From positions 110,525 through 174,524 of the forward strand of contig CAYRES010000007.1 of assembly GCA_964423425.1 (NCBI GenBank): a DNA stretch of 64,000 bases. The letters are read 5' to 3'. The DNA is from CAYRES01 sp964423425 (GTDB lineage: Bacteria > Actinomycetota > Thermoleophilia > RBG-16-64-13). A program made the position numbers and the translations under genes. The notes under the pieces are model-generated. The model searched no databases. It was given only the letters and a program-made list of their open reading frames with translations, and was not told the origin of the DNA. Below, in pieces: positions 7,156-16,151 of the stretch. Position 1 is the first letter of the stretch, and each line of letters begins with the position of its first letter.

Positions 7156-9576
7156 TCAGAGTTCCAGGGGGCCGTCTTCGGTGAGGCGCCGCCGCCTTCT
7201 CCAGTCGATGACCAGCGTGGCCACGACCACGATGAGTCCTATCACGCCCAGTATCTGCCCCACGTTGTTGGACCACGTACGCCCGTAGTAGAGGGTGACC
7301 ACCCTCTCGGTGGGGATGACCATCATGAACGAAGGCGACACGACGAAGGGGCCCTCGGCTCCTTTGACGTGCCAGTTGGGGAAGTAGGACATCTTCACCC
7401 AGTGAGGAACCCCGATGGCCGTGGTTTCGAAGGTGATGCGCTCGTTCTCTATCTGCTCGCTCAACACGATGCCGTCGGTTTCTATGGGTACGGTGGGCGG
7501 ATTGGTGACCTGGCCGGGCTCGATGAGGTCGAACTGCTGCAACTCCGGCTCGCCCCTGTCCCAGACCACCGGATAAGGGAGAGCGCTGAGCTCTTTGTAC
7601 CAGGGCACGATGGTGGAGCGCCAGTCATCGGTCTGCACGCGAACCGGGCGATTGCGCATGACGCTCACGTAGCCTTCTCCTCCGGCGATGCGGAAGAAGC
7701 TGCACATGTCTATCTGGGTCAAGAAGTCGGCTCTGGGGTCGGCGATGAGATCCTGAGTGACTTCAGGGGAGACGGAGATCATGTAGGGGATGTTCATGAA
7801 CTGGAGGTGGGTGATGCCGTCCGAGGTGTTGCGAGGGGGATAATGCACTCCCACTATGGCGTGGCTCGGCTGCAGGGACAGCTCCGCCTGGTTGATGAAG
7901 TGATAGGGCGCTGTGAAGGCCGACTCCATGAGCAGACCTTCCATGGTGGGCTGGTCCGTCCAGAAGGGAATGAGCTCGAAGATGCGGGGCGTTCCGAACT
8001 TATCCAGGCTGGGCGCATGTTCCCACATGACCCGACCGGCAGGTTGCTCCTGGAGGAAATCCATCATCGCCCGATGTTCAGGCCACGTCTCCTTGCTCTC
8101 GTAGCCCGAGTAGTTCCACGTGATCCACCCCACCGCGGTGGCTGCTCCCAAGATGCTGGTCACGGCCAGAGCCACCGCCACCACGGGAGCGTAGACTCTG
8201 CGTGAGATGGCCGGACGGATGGAGAGCAGGTCTTTCATGAGTACGGCGAACGAGCGTATGAGCCAGGTGGCGCCGTAAGCCGCCCAGAGGTGGATGGAGA
8301 AGTAGAAGAAGGGCAGCAGCCTGCCGTTCCAGAGTCTGCCCGGGGGCAGCGTGTAGAAGAGGACCACCATGATGACGGTGGTCCAAAGGAGGGGAATGAC
8401 GAGCTTGTCGCGTTTGGACACGGCGAAGGCCATGCCGAGTACGCCCACGGCGGCTATGAGGCGGATCTCACCGGGAAGGAGGTCGGAGAACAGCTTCAGT
8501 GGTATCCAGCTCACGTGGGCCGTCCACGACAGCTTGTCGATGAAGGGCAGGCCCCAGAAGGCGGTGAGACAGAAGCCGAGGAGGAAGACCGCCGCCATGT
8601 AGAAGAAGGCCTTGCGTCTCCAGTGCAGCAGCAGGAGGCTGGGGGCGATGATGCACACGGCTATGATGGTGACGATGTGGGTGAGCACCAGGGCCATGAG
8701 AATGAGCCCGTTCACCGCGAAGAGCCAGTCGTACCTGCTCCGCTCCATGCCGCGGTGCAACGTACCCAGGAAGATGAAGGAGATAGCGAAACTGATGGAG
8801 TAGCCGAACTCGCCCGCCAGGGTGCTCAGGATGTTCGCCCCGTAGATGGAGAAGCTGTCCATGAGCAGGAACGCCACCGAGAACGCCGCTGCAAGAAGCG
8901 GGAAGGGCTTGCGGAACCGGAAGAGTCTCCCGAAAGTGTAGGCGGCGAGCGGAAGCATGAAGATGCCAAGAGCAGTGACCAGCTTGAAGGCCACCTCGTA
9001 GGGGATGAGAACGTTGAGCAGTGCGATAAAGAAGAACGGCAGGGGCATGTAGAAGGTGAGCATGGGCATGCCCGCGTACCACTGCGGTGTCCAGCCGGTC
9101 ATCTTGAAGTTGGGCAACAGTTCTTGGATGAGGAACTGGGCTGCGTAGTGGTGGGTGCCCATGTCGCCGCCGTTGGTGGTGGTGACAGACAACATGAGGT
9201 AGGGCCGGTACAGGAGAACGAGCACGAGGTAGATGACGGAGAAGACGATGATGGTGGGGGCGTGCCTTGCGAGGAAGCCGAAGGTGCGTGAGACCCATTC
9301 CGGGCGGGAGCGGACCTCTGCGACAGATGGAGCCAGCACCTCACAGTCCTCGTCGGTGTCGGACGGGGCAATGCTATGAGCGCTGCCCTCTGCGGCCCCG
9401 GTGGAGTCCGGCCCCTCAATCGCCGGGCGATCGGCCGGCCGTGTCGCGTCGCCGGTCAGGCCTGTGTTGGCCGCGGCGATGGAGGCATCTTCCCGGTCTG
9501 CGGCGCTCTCTCCGGAGATTGACGTCGTCTCGGCGAGGCGCTCTTCCTCATGGTCCTTACGGTAGTCCATCATCAT
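7156..9576 (-). CDS. Large membrane protein, PTPS-related (YfhO/GT-C-like) domain
   Basis: This 806-residue protein has a roughly 130-residue acidic, low-complexity cytoplasmic N-terminus. About eleven transmembrane helices follow, then a large C-terminal extracytoplasmic domain and a last helix near the end. After the first helix comes TTNGGDMGTHHYAAQ, with an acidic residue in the first outer loop as in GT-C glycosyltransferases, and then the WTPQWYAGMPMLTFYMPLP block. This is the pattern of the '6-pyruvoyl-tetrahydropterin synthase related' membrane family. A role in transferring sugars from polyprenyl phosphate to the cell surface is inferred. Its start overlaps the end of the GT2 gene by 20 bases. 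Confidence 0.7.
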   Translation of the reverse strand: MMMDYRKDHEEERLAETTSISGESAADREDASIAAANTGLTGDATRPADRPAIEGPDSTGAAEGSAHSIAPSDTDEDCEVLAPSVAEVRSRPEWVSRTFGFLARHAPTIIVFSVIYLVLVLLYRPYLMLSVTTTNGGDMGTHHYAAQFLIQELLPNFKMTGWTPQWYAGMPMLTFYMPLPFFFIALLNVLIPYEVAFKLVTALGIFMLPLAAYTFGRLFRFRKPFPLLAAAFSVAFLLMDSFSIYGANILSTLAGEFGYSISFAISFIFLGTLHRGMERSRYDWLFAVNGLILMALVLTHIVTIIAVCIIAPSLLLLHWRRKAFFYMAAVFLLGFCLTAFWGLPFIDKLSWTAHVSWIPLKLFSDLLPGEIRLIAAVGVLGMAFAVSKRDKLVIPLLWTTVIMVVLFYTLPPGRLWNGRLLPFFYFSIHLWAAYGATWLIRSFAVLMKDLLSIRPAISRRVYAPVVAVALAVTSILGAATAVGWITWNYSGYESKETWPEHRAMMDFLQEQPAGRVMWEHAPSLDKFGTPRIFELIPFWTDQPTMEGLLMESAFTAPYHFINQAELSLQPSHAIVGVHYPPRNTSDGITHLQFMNIPYMISVSPEVTQDLIADPRADFLTQIDMCSFFRIAGGEGYVSVMRNRPVRVQTDDWRSTIVPWYKELSALPYPVVWDRGEPELQQFDLIEPGQVTNPPTVPIETDGIVLSEQIENERITFETTAIGVPHWVKMSYFPNWHVKGAEGPFVVSPSFMMVIPTERVVTLYYGRTWSNNVGQILGVIGLIVVVATLVIDWRRRRRLTEDGPLEL

Positions 9577-10363
9577 GCGAAAGCATACCTGGATTGAGGC
9601 CGTAGTCGCGGAATCTCATTCTGAATACGTCCCGGAGGACGCGGAAACCTTGCCTGAGACTGAAGCTGCTGGGGCGCTCGTATTCGTTCGTGACTGCCAT
9701 GGGAATGCTTGCGACCCGGAGACCGAGCTTCTCTGCCAGGTACAGCATCTCGACATCCGCGGCAAAGCGGTCGGTGGCGGCGCGCGCGAAGACCTCGCGG
9801 GCGGCGGTGCGTCTGAAGCCTTTGAGTCCGGCCTGGGTATCGGGGTAGCGCAGACCGGTGAGCATGGCTATCAGAGCACGGGCGGCCACCCGGGCGGCTC
9901 TGTAGGTGGCACTCCTGGTGACTCGCGTCTTGGCGGCGATGGCGATGTCGAGGGAAGGATCGCCTTGCAGGCGCCTGACGATGAGTCGCACGCCGTCCAC
10001 CCCGAAGGGCAGGTCGGCGTCGGTGAACACGAGGATGTCGCCGCGCCCACTCAGCATACCCACCCGCACCGCGTAGCCCTTGCCACGATTGGGACGATAC
10101 TCGGTGTAGGCGAGGCGCTCGCGGCCGAAGCGGGCGGCGAGCGCCTCCACCACAGTGGTTGTGGCATCAAGTGATCCATCGTTCACCAAGAGGATCTCGT
10201 AGCCGGGGAACTCCTCGAGCAGGGTGACAAGTGTGGACGGTAGGGCGGCGGCTTCGTTGAAAGCCGGAACCACAATGGTGACCGCGGGACGAGGATCCGC
10301 CTCCGCTGCCGCCTCGTTGCTCAATGAGGTGCGAAACGGGGTCTCTCCGGTGGCACGCGTCAT
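9557..10363 (-). CDS. Dolichyl-phosphate-mannose synthase-like glycosyltransferase (GT2)
   Basis: This 268-residue GT2 enzyme has the nucleotide-sugar fold start VTIVVPAFNEAAALP, the LVNDGSLDATT loop, the metal-binding FTDADLPF (DxD-type) and the acceptor block DTQAGLKGFRR. It is expected to make polyprenyl-phosphate-linked sugar. The frame is open far upstream over mtaB, but homology begins near MTRATGETP. The ATG at 10363 also overlaps the gtrA stop by four bases (ATGA), so that start is preferred. It lacks the C-terminal membrane helices of some relatives, which fits a separate GtrA partner. Confidence 0.85.
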   Translation of the reverse strand: MTRATGETPFRTSLSNEAAAEADPRPAVTIVVPAFNEAAALPSTLVTLLEEFPGYEILLVNDGSLDATTTVVEALAARFGRERLAYTEYRPNRGKGYAVRVGMLSGRGDILVFTDADLPFGVDGVRLIVRRLQGDPSLDIAIAAKTRVTRSATYRAARVAARALIAMLTGLRYPDTQAGLKGFRRTAAREVFARAATDRFAADVEMLYLAEKLGLRVASIPMAVTNEYERPSSFSLRQGFRVLRDVFRMRFRDYGLNPGMLSHDDGLP

Positions 10364-10881
10364 ACCTTCTTCTCTTTGAAGTGTCGCCCGAAAACCAAGA
10401 AACGGTAGCCGAGGAAGTTCCAGGTCATCGATACGACAGAAGCGGCGAGCTTCTGAAGGTTGACCGCCCACAAGGCATCGTTGCCGCTCAGCGTGGTGAG
10501 AAGCCACAGGCCGCCCGTGTTGATGAACATGCCGGTGACGCTCACGACGATGAAGAGGAGGGCCTCTCGGGCCCAGCTGTGACTGCGACCGGCCGAGAAG
10601 GTCCAGTTCTTGTTCCAGAGGAAGCTGTTGACGATACCGGCGGCAATGGCGATGGGGTTGGCAATGAGAAAGGGGACGCCAAACACACCGACGAGGAGGT
10701 TGAAGGTGCCGTAGTCCACGGCGGTGTTGAGACCGCCGACAATGCCGAAGCGCGCGACTTGGCCCATTACCTTCTCTCTGCGCAAGAAGTGGGGGACGAG
10801 ACGCCGCCGCCGCCACGGCTCCTTCTCGGGCAGGGGAGTGCCGGAGGAAGTGGGTACTGTGAGGATCTCGTTGCCGTTCAC
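10360..10881 (-). CDS. GtrA family membrane protein
   Basis: This 173-residue protein has four transmembrane helices and the GtrA pattern ARFGIVGGLNTAVDYGTFNLL, then NSFLWNKNWTFS and NFLGYRFLVFG. GtrA proteins are thought to help flip polyprenyl-linked sugars. It is the first gene of the minus-strand operon GtrA-GT2-membrane glycosyltransferase, and ATGA overlap with the GT2 gene couples their translation. The first roughly 40 residues are polar and basic. Confidence 0.85.
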   Translation of the reverse strand: MNGNEILTVPTSSGTPLPEKEPWRRRRLVPHFLRREKVMGQVARFGIVGGLNTAVDYGTFNLLVGVFGVPFLIANPIAIAAGIVNSFLWNKNWTFSAGRSHSWAREALLFIVVSVTGMFINTGGLWLLTTLSGNDALWAVNLQKLAASVVSMTWNFLGYRFLVFGRHFKEKKV

Positions 10882-11077
10882 GTGTTTCGTGGTAACTGGT
10901 GCTCCCCCCGCAGCCGCGATAAGACCACGGGTATGCTACCACGAGCCCTCGCAGGCGGCGACTGGGAGGGCCGTCGCGGCTGCGGGGGGAGCACGCTGGC
11001 AGCAGGACCGGTCCCGGTGGATGCTGTGCTACCATCTTGAAGTTGACGCCCCTCTGTCCTTCGCGAAGGGCCATCCG

Positions 11078-12436
11078 ATGGAAAACCACCCGATGTTCAC
11101 CGTTGCCTTTCGCACCCTCGGCTGCAAGCTGAACGCCTGCGAGACGGCGGAGATGCAGGAAGCAGCGCGTGCGCGCGGCCACGAAGTGGTGCCCTGGGAG
11201 GTATCTGCCACCTTTCGGGTGATCAATACCTGCACGGTGACGGGCAAGACCGACCGCCAGTGCCGCCACGAGATCCGGCGGGCCAAGAGAGAGCATCCAG
11301 AGTGCCGGGTGGTGGTGACCGGTTGTTTCGCGCAGGTGTCGCCCGAGGCTGTTGCTGCGCTGCCCGAGGCCGACGTGGTGCTCGGCAACCTCGACAAGCA
11401 GAACCTGTGTGACCATCTGGAGCGTCTGGCGACCGAGGAGGCCCCTGCGGCGGATGGACACGTGCACGTGAGCTCCTATCGGCATGGCGCCCCGTTCGCA
11501 GCAGGTCTCATCAGCCACTTCTCCGGATACACGCGCGCCTTCCTCAAAGTGCAGAACGGCTGCGATCATCGCTGTGCCTACTGCATCATCCCCGTCGCAC
11601 GAGGGCCCTCGAGGAGCATGCCGCTCGCGATGGTGGTGGAGCAGGTGCGTCTCCTTCGTGCCCAAGGCTACCGAGAGTGCGTTCTCACGGGTATTCACAT
11701 CGGAGCTTGGGGCCGGGACACGCGAGAGGGGGGCCTTGCCCAGCTCCTCTTGGCGCTGGCGGCCGAGTCACGGGTGGGGGATGCCTTCCGTGTGCGCCTG
11801 AGCTCCATCGAACCCATGGAGATCACTGACGAAGTGATCGAGGTGATGCGTGAGGCCGGAGATGTGTTCGCCGACCATTTCCATGTTCCCCTGCAGAGTG
11901 GGTGTGACTCAGTGCTCGCGCGTATGAACCGGCTCTACGACTCTCGGGCGTACGGGGGCCGCATCACCGCCCTCCATGATTCGTTTCCCGACGCCGCTAT
12001 CGGGGCAGACGTCATCGTGGGGTTTCCCGGGGAGACCGACGTGGAGTTCGAGAGGACTCTGGGCTTCATCCGCGATCTTCCGCTCACCTACCTTCACGTG
12101 TTCAGCTACAGCGATCGTCCCGGCACGGCGGCTTCGGCTATGCCGGATAAGGTGGCCCCGGACGTGATCAAGGAGCGAGGCGTGCGGCTTCGTGCGCTGG
12201 GGGCGGCCAAATCGGCCGCCCACCGGGACCATCTCGCCGGAAGGGTCTTCTGCGCCCTGGGCCTGCATCGCTTCGACCAAGAGGCAGGGAGCGGGGTTCT
12301 CGCGCTCACAGGGAACTACCAGCAGGTCGCCCTCCCCGAAGGGGAGTGTGCACCCAACCGGTTTGTGCGGGTTCGACTCATCGAGCAGGGAGCGGAAGGT
12401 GTGTGGAGCGGACGGCGCGCGGGGGAGGGGCGATGA
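11078..12436 (+). CDS. mtaB: tRNA t6A37 methylthiotransferase MtaB
   Basis: This radical-SAM enzyme adds a methylthio group to t6A at tRNA position 37. The N-terminal UPF0004 domain starts FRTLGCKLNACETAEM. The radical-SAM cluster is CDHRCAYC in NGCDHRCAYCIIPVARG, followed by the SSIEP and PLQSG blocks and a TRAM-like C-terminus. The 'LGCKLN' motif and length (452 residues) favour MtaB over MiaB or RimO. The frame is open upstream, but the domain starts here, and AAGGG stands seven bases before the ATG at 11078; the ATG at 11093 is the alternative. The stop overlaps dtd by ATGA. Confidence 0.88.
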   Translation: MENHPMFTVAFRTLGCKLNACETAEMQEAARARGHEVVPWEVSATFRVINTCTVTGKTDRQCRHEIRRAKREHPECRVVVTGCFAQVSPEAVAALPEADVVLGNLDKQNLCDHLERLATEEAPAADGHVHVSSYRHGAPFAAGLISHFSGYTRAFLKVQNGCDHRCAYCIIPVARGPSRSMPLAMVVEQVRLLRAQGYRECVLTGIHIGAWGRDTREGGLAQLLLALAAESRVGDAFRVRLSSIEPMEITDEVIEVMREAGDVFADHFHVPLQSGCDSVLARMNRLYDSRAYGGRITALHDSFPDAAIGADVIVGFPGETDVEFERTLGFIRDLPLTYLHVFSYSDRPGTAASAMPDKVAPDVIKERGVRLRALGAAKSAAHRDHLAGRVFCALGLHRFDQEAGSGVLALTGNYQQVALPEGECAPNRFVRVRLIEQGAEGVWSGRRAGEGR

Positions 12437-12897
12437 GAGTCGTGCTGCAGAGGGTGTCTGGAGCCGAAGTACGGGTAGAAGGCGCGACCGTCGGCCGTAT
12501 CGGCCGAGGGCTCTTGTTGTTCGTGGGGGCCGGAAGGGACGACACGGCTACCCTTCTTGGGCCGTTGGCGGAGAAAGTCGCCCATCTGCGCATCTTCGCC
12601 GACGCCGAGGGCAAGACCAATCTGTCTCTGCTCGATGTGGGTGGTGAGGCACTGGTGGTGAGCCAATTCACCCTCTATGCGGATTGCCGCAGGGGCAGGC
12701 GGCCGTCGTTCACGCCGGCAGGCGAGCCGGAGGCCGCGAGAGTGTTGGTCGCCGGTTTTCGCGAGGCTTTGGAGGCGTGCGGAGTGCGGTGTGAGGGAGG
12801 GGAGTTCGGTGCCTGCATGCAGGTGTCACTCGTGAACGACGGCCCCTTCACCATCGTGCTCGATACAGACGATCTCTCTCTCCCGAGGAAGCCATGA
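12433..12897 (+). CDS. dtd: D-aminoacyl-tRNA deacylase
   Basis: This 154-residue enzyme hydrolyses D-aminoacyl-tRNA. It begins MRVVLQRVSGAEVRVEG and has both signatures: SQFTLYADCRRGRRPSF and, near the C-terminus, VNDGPFT carrying the Gly-Pro motif. It is full length for the family. Four-base overlaps with mtaB upstream and the PHP phosphatase downstream show a tightly coupled operon. Confidence 0.93.
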   Translation: MRVVLQRVSGAEVRVEGATVGRIGRGLLLFVGAGRDDTATLLGPLAEKVAHLRIFADAEGKTNLSLLDVGGEALVVSQFTLYADCRRGRRPSFTPAGEPEAARVLVAGFREALEACGVRCEGGEFGACMQVSLVNDGPFTIVLDTDDLSLPRKP

Positions 12898-13712
12898 ACT
12901 ACGGACTGTTCGCCGACTATCACACGCACACCTACCGCTGCGGTCACGCCACCGGGCGTGCCGCTGAGTACGTAGCCGCCGCCCGGGCCATCGGACTGGG
13001 CGGCATCGGGATCTCTGACCATCTGCCCCTCCTGCCCCACCCGGATCCCGGCATGAACATGCCCCCTTCCGAGCTCGACGATTATGTGGCGGAAGTGCAG
13101 GAACTCAAGGCCACGCATCCCGGTTACGTGCTCCTTGGCATCGAGGCTGATTTCCTGCCCGGTTCCTTTTCTGAGCTCAAGAGTCTGTTGGAGGCATATC
13201 CCTTTGACTACGTCATCGGCTCCGTCCACTACCTGGAGAGCTGGGGCTTCGACAGCCCCCATCAACTGGAGGAGTGGGACAGGCGACAGATCGACGACGT
13301 GTACAGGGAGTACTTCGGGCTTCTCGAGGAAGTCGCGGCGAGCGGCCTCTTCACCATATTGGGGCATCTCGACCTCGTGAAGAAGTTCGGCCACCGCCCG
13401 TCCGCCTCGGTGCTCGAGATGACCCGCCGCCTGGTGGGCACGGTCGCGCGGAGCGGTCTCATGGTAGAACTGAACACGGCCGGCTTGCGCAGGCCGGTGG
13501 AGGAGATCTACCCTGAGATCAGCCTGCTCAGGGAGCTTCGGGGCGCCCGCGTGCCGATATGCTTCGGCTCCGATGCACATGCCCCCGGGGAGGTGGGTGC
13601 AGGTTTCCGGGAGGCAGTGGCTCTCGCCCGCGCCGCAGGCTACGACCGTGTGGGCAGGCTGAGAGAACAGGGTGGAGGTCTCAGGGCGGCCCTGGAGTAC
13701 CAGCGGCTGTGA
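12894..13712 (+). CDS. Histidinol-phosphatase, PHP family
   Basis: This 272-residue PHP-domain phosphatase is of the HisJ/HisK type. The metal ligands begin in DYHTHTYRCGHATG, followed by GISDHLPLL, LLGIEADF, DYVIGSVHYLE, GHLDLVKKFG and the final CFGSDAHAPGEVG. The likely reaction is dephosphorylation of L-histidinol phosphate, although PHP enzymes of other specificity look alike and no his genes lie nearby. It overlaps dtd by ATGA and the following kinase by the stop/GTG overlap. Confidence 0.82.
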   Translation: MNYGLFADYHTHTYRCGHATGRAAEYVAAARAIGLGGIGISDHLPLLPHPDPGMNMPPSELDDYVAEVQELKATHPGYVLLGIEADFLPGSFSELKSLLEAYPFDYVIGSVHYLESWGFDSPHQLEEWDRRQIDDVYREYFGLLEEVAASGLFTILGHLDLVKKFGHRPSASVLEMTRRLVGTVARSGLMVELNTAGLRRPVEEIYPEISLLRELRGARVPICFGSDAHAPGEVGAGFREAVALARAAGYDRVGRLREQGGGLRAALEYQRL

Positions 13713-14581
13713 GGATTGGCCTTGTCTGCAATCCTGCGGCGGGCGGAGGCAGGGCCGGACTGCTGGTGGGAGACGTGTGCCGTCTTCTGGAGGGGGCAGG
13801 TTGTGAGGTCGGGCAGGTCACGACGACGCGATCGGGTGAAGCCGCCGGCCTCGCCCGGGCACTCAGCGAGAAGGCGGAGCGTGTAGCCGTACTCGGGGGT
13901 GACGGCACGGTCAACGAGGTGGCCAACGGTTTGGCCTGGACCGGGGTGCCGATGGCGGTCATCCCTGCCGGCACCATCAATGTGTTCGCTCTCGAACTGG
14001 GCCTCCCCTTCGACCTGGAAGGTGCGGTGGAGGTGGCGGTTCATGGAGCCGTGCGTCCGCTCGATCTGGGAAAGGTTGGGGATAGGTTCTTCGTTCTCAT
14101 GGCGGGAGTGGGGCTCGACGCCCTGACCATCCGGGAACTGAGCCCCGAGGCAAAGCGTCGGTATAGTGAGTTGGCTTTTGTGTGGACGGGGCTTCGGGCG
14201 TACACACGCCATTCGCTGCCGGATTTCACGGTGATTGTCGACGGAGAGAAGCACGTGGCGAACTTCTGTGTGGTCGGGAACTGCCACTACTATGGGGGGC
14301 GGTTCGGAGTGACACACCGCGCCGATCCGGGCGACGGTCTCTTCGATGTCCTGCTGTATGCTGGGCGGGGCTTTCCTAGTGTGGCGGCGTTCTGGGCTGG
14401 TGTGCCGCTGGGTCTCCAGGATTTTCACCCCCATGTGGACTACCTGCGCGGCAGAGTGGTGGAGCTGGTTCCCGAGCACGAAGATGACGTCGTCTGGGTG
14501 CAGGCCGACGGCGAGATCATAGGAAGACTGCCGGTCAGGGCCGAGATACAGCCCTCCGCGCTCAAGGTCGTCAACAGCTAG
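13709..14581 (+). CDS. Diacylglycerol kinase family lipid kinase
   Basis: This 290-residue lipid kinase is of the DgkB/YegS type. It starts at a GTG that overlaps the previous stop, with the N-terminal VRIGLVCNPAAGGG. The nucleotide-binding motif is VLGGDGTVNEVANG, followed by IPAGTINVFA and a C-terminal VWVQADGEIIG strand region. It probably phosphorylates a membrane lipid at the cytoplasmic face. The sequence upstream of 13709 in the same frame is antisense-like and not homologous, so the GTG start is preferred. Confidence 0.87.
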   Translation: MRIGLVCNPAAGGGRAGLLVGDVCRLLEGAGCEVGQVTTTRSGEAAGLARALSEKAERVAVLGGDGTVNEVANGLAWTGVPMAVIPAGTINVFALELGLPFDLEGAVEVAVHGAVRPLDLGKVGDRFFVLMAGVGLDALTIRELSPEAKRRYSELAFVWTGLRAYTRHSLPDFTVIVDGEKHVANFCVVGNCHYYGGRFGVTHRADPGDGLFDVLLYAGRGFPSVAAFWAGVPLGLQDFHPHVDYLRGRVVELVPEHEDDVVWVQADGEIIGRLPVRAEIQPSALKVVNS

Positions 14582-14607
14582 GGTATTCGGAAGGAGTCTT
14601 CAGGGAG

Positions 14608-15351
14608 ATGGGCAAGCAGACGGTACAGAGGGTGTGGAAGCCGGTAAGTGCGGTTGTCGTGTGCTCGCTTCTCTTGGCGGGCCTCGCGCTGGTGTTCGTG
14701 GGCTGTGGAAGTGCCGATGAAGGCGTCGATGCGTCCGGCGCGGCCACTGATGGGGAGACGACTGTGAGCACCGTGGCCGACATGTCGGCGACCACGGTCG
14801 TGACGGGGCTGGAGCGTCCCACCACCGTGGTCACCTCCACCTCACCCCCGGAGAAGCCGGCCGGAGGTTCGGGAGGAACGGGTTCGAGCTCCTCGAACGG
14901 CGGGAGGTCGGTGGTGGGCGGCAAGTCCACCGAGGAGTACGAGTCTTCAATCCCCGAGCTGAAGAACAGAACGGCTTCTGAGCCGAACAACTTGGATGCC
15001 CTACAGGAGCTTGCCATCGCGTATTATCAGACCAAGAAGTTCGCGGAGGCCGCCGCCACGTACGAGGCTATGTTGGCCGTCAGAGACGACCCCATGACTC
15101 GCAACAACTATGCCAACGTCCTGAGAGACTGGGGCAAGACGGCTGAGGCGAAGGCGGAATACGGGAAGGCTATCGCAGCGTCACCGTCGCTGGTGGTCGC
15201 CTACATCAACTTGGCCTCCGTCTGGGTGGGAGAAGGAGACGTTGGCGAAGCCGTCAAGGTGCTCGACCGAGGCATCGGGGCGACGAGCGGAGAGGACAAG
15301 ACACGTCTCGAGAGCTACAAAGCCACACTGACCAAGGAGAAAGAAGAGTAG
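14608..15351 (+). CDS. TPR-containing lipoprotein
   Basis: This 247-residue protein has a type II signal peptide. Charged residues and a hydrophobic stretch end in VFVGCG, so Cys 33 or so would be lipidated. A Thr/Ser/Gly-rich linker follows (to about residue 110), then three tetratricopeptide repeats containing ALQELAIAYYQTKKFAEAAATYE and NNYANVLRDWGKTAEAKAEY, in abbreviated form. It is probably an outer-face protein-interaction scaffold. The ribosome site AAGGAG lies at 14591-14596. The next gene is a paralogue of its TPR part. Confidence 0.75.
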   Translation: MGKQTVQRVWKPVSAVVVCSLLLAGLALVFVGCGSADEGVDASGAATDGETTVSTVADMSATTVVTGLERPTTVVTSTSPPEKPAGGSGGTGSSSSNGGRSVVGGKSTEEYESSIPELKNRTASEPNNLDALQELAIAYYQTKKFAEAAATYEAMLAVRDDPMTRNNYANVLRDWGKTAEAKAEYGKAIAASPSLVVAYINLASVWVGEGDVGEAVKVLDRGIGATSGEDKTRLESYKATLTKEKEE

Positions 15352-15425
15352 AGGGGGCACGGTCCGCCGGAGGCGCGGGGCACACGTCGCCGCGCAGCCG
15401 GAGAGGGAGAGGTGCCGTCGTCTTC

Positions 15426-16007
15426 TTGGCTGCGCTGGTGCTGACCGTGGGGCTGTCTCTCGTCGTGGGCTCCTTCCTGTCGAGGTCGGGGGTCGAACCG
15501 CCCGGCACCATCATCGCGGAGGCCGACTCGGCATGGCGGGATGAAGAGGAGTTGAACATCCTCCTTTTTCCCGCTCCCGTAGCGTCCTCGCCTGAGGTGT
15601 GGGAGGAACTCCTGCCGGAGCTCGAAGCGCAGGCGGCGGAGAGCCCTGGTGACGCGCTCGCCTCTCGCCGTCTCGCGCTTGCCTACTACAACCTGGGCTA
15701 CTACGAGGATGCGCGGGCGGTGTACGAAGTGCTCCTGGCGGTGGAGGACACGGCGCTGATCCGCAATCGGTTGGGCAACGTGCTCCGTGACAGCGGCGAC
15801 CTCAAGGGCGCGGAGGAAGCATACAGGCAGGCTGTGCAGATCGACCCCGCCTTCCCGGCGCCGTACGTCAACTTGGCCGAATTGCTGTGGCGGAGCCGCC
15901 GTGACCAGGAAGCAGTCGCGATACTCGAGCAGGGCTTGGGCGAGGTGCCCGCAGAGGCTCGGGAGCACTTGGAGCGCTCACTCGACGCGATGGGACGGGC
16001 TGAATAG
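15426..16007 (+). CDS. Membrane-anchored TPR protein
   Basis: This protein of about 193 residues has an N-terminal transmembrane anchor (LAALVLTVGLSLVVGSF) and at least three TPR units. Its blocks RNRLGNVLRDSGDLKGAEEAY and YVNLAELLWRSRRDQEAV align with those of the preceding TPR lipoprotein, so the pair look like a tandem duplication. The start is uncertain: TTG at 15426 is the first plausible codon. The frame is open and arginine-rich upstream, but it has no ATG or GTG there. Confidence 0.65.
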   Translation: MAALVLTVGLSLVVGSFLSRSGVEPPGTIIAEADSAWRDEEELNILLFPAPVASSPEVWEELLPELEAQAAESPGDALASRRLALAYYNLGYYEDARAVYEVLLAVEDTALIRNRLGNVLRDSGDLKGAEEAYRQAVQIDPAFPAPYVNLAELLWRSRRDQEAVAILEQGLGEVPAEAREHLERSLDAMGRAE

Positions 16008-16151
16008 CAGCCATCCCAACCGGGTGACACCCTTGCCCGGGCCCGCTCAGCGCACCGAGGCTCGTCGGCCGATCAGATGTCCGTACGTCTGTGGTCGGTC
16101 GACGGCCGGTTTCTCTCAAACCCCGCCTGCCTCTCTCTGAGGCTCCAGTCC

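Noticed and set aside
8290..9291. 333-residue plus-strand frame antisense to the PTPS-related membrane protein
   Set aside because: It is Glu/Gly/His-rich with no domain. The opposite frame has clear membrane helices and family motifs, so this is a GC-rich shadow frame.
9557..11698. A single 713-residue minus-strand frame covering the GT2 gene and the opposite strand of mtaB
   Set aside because: Only the last 268 residues show homology; the rest is antisense to mtaB and overlaps gtrA. The ATG at 10363 with ATGA overlap is the sensible start.
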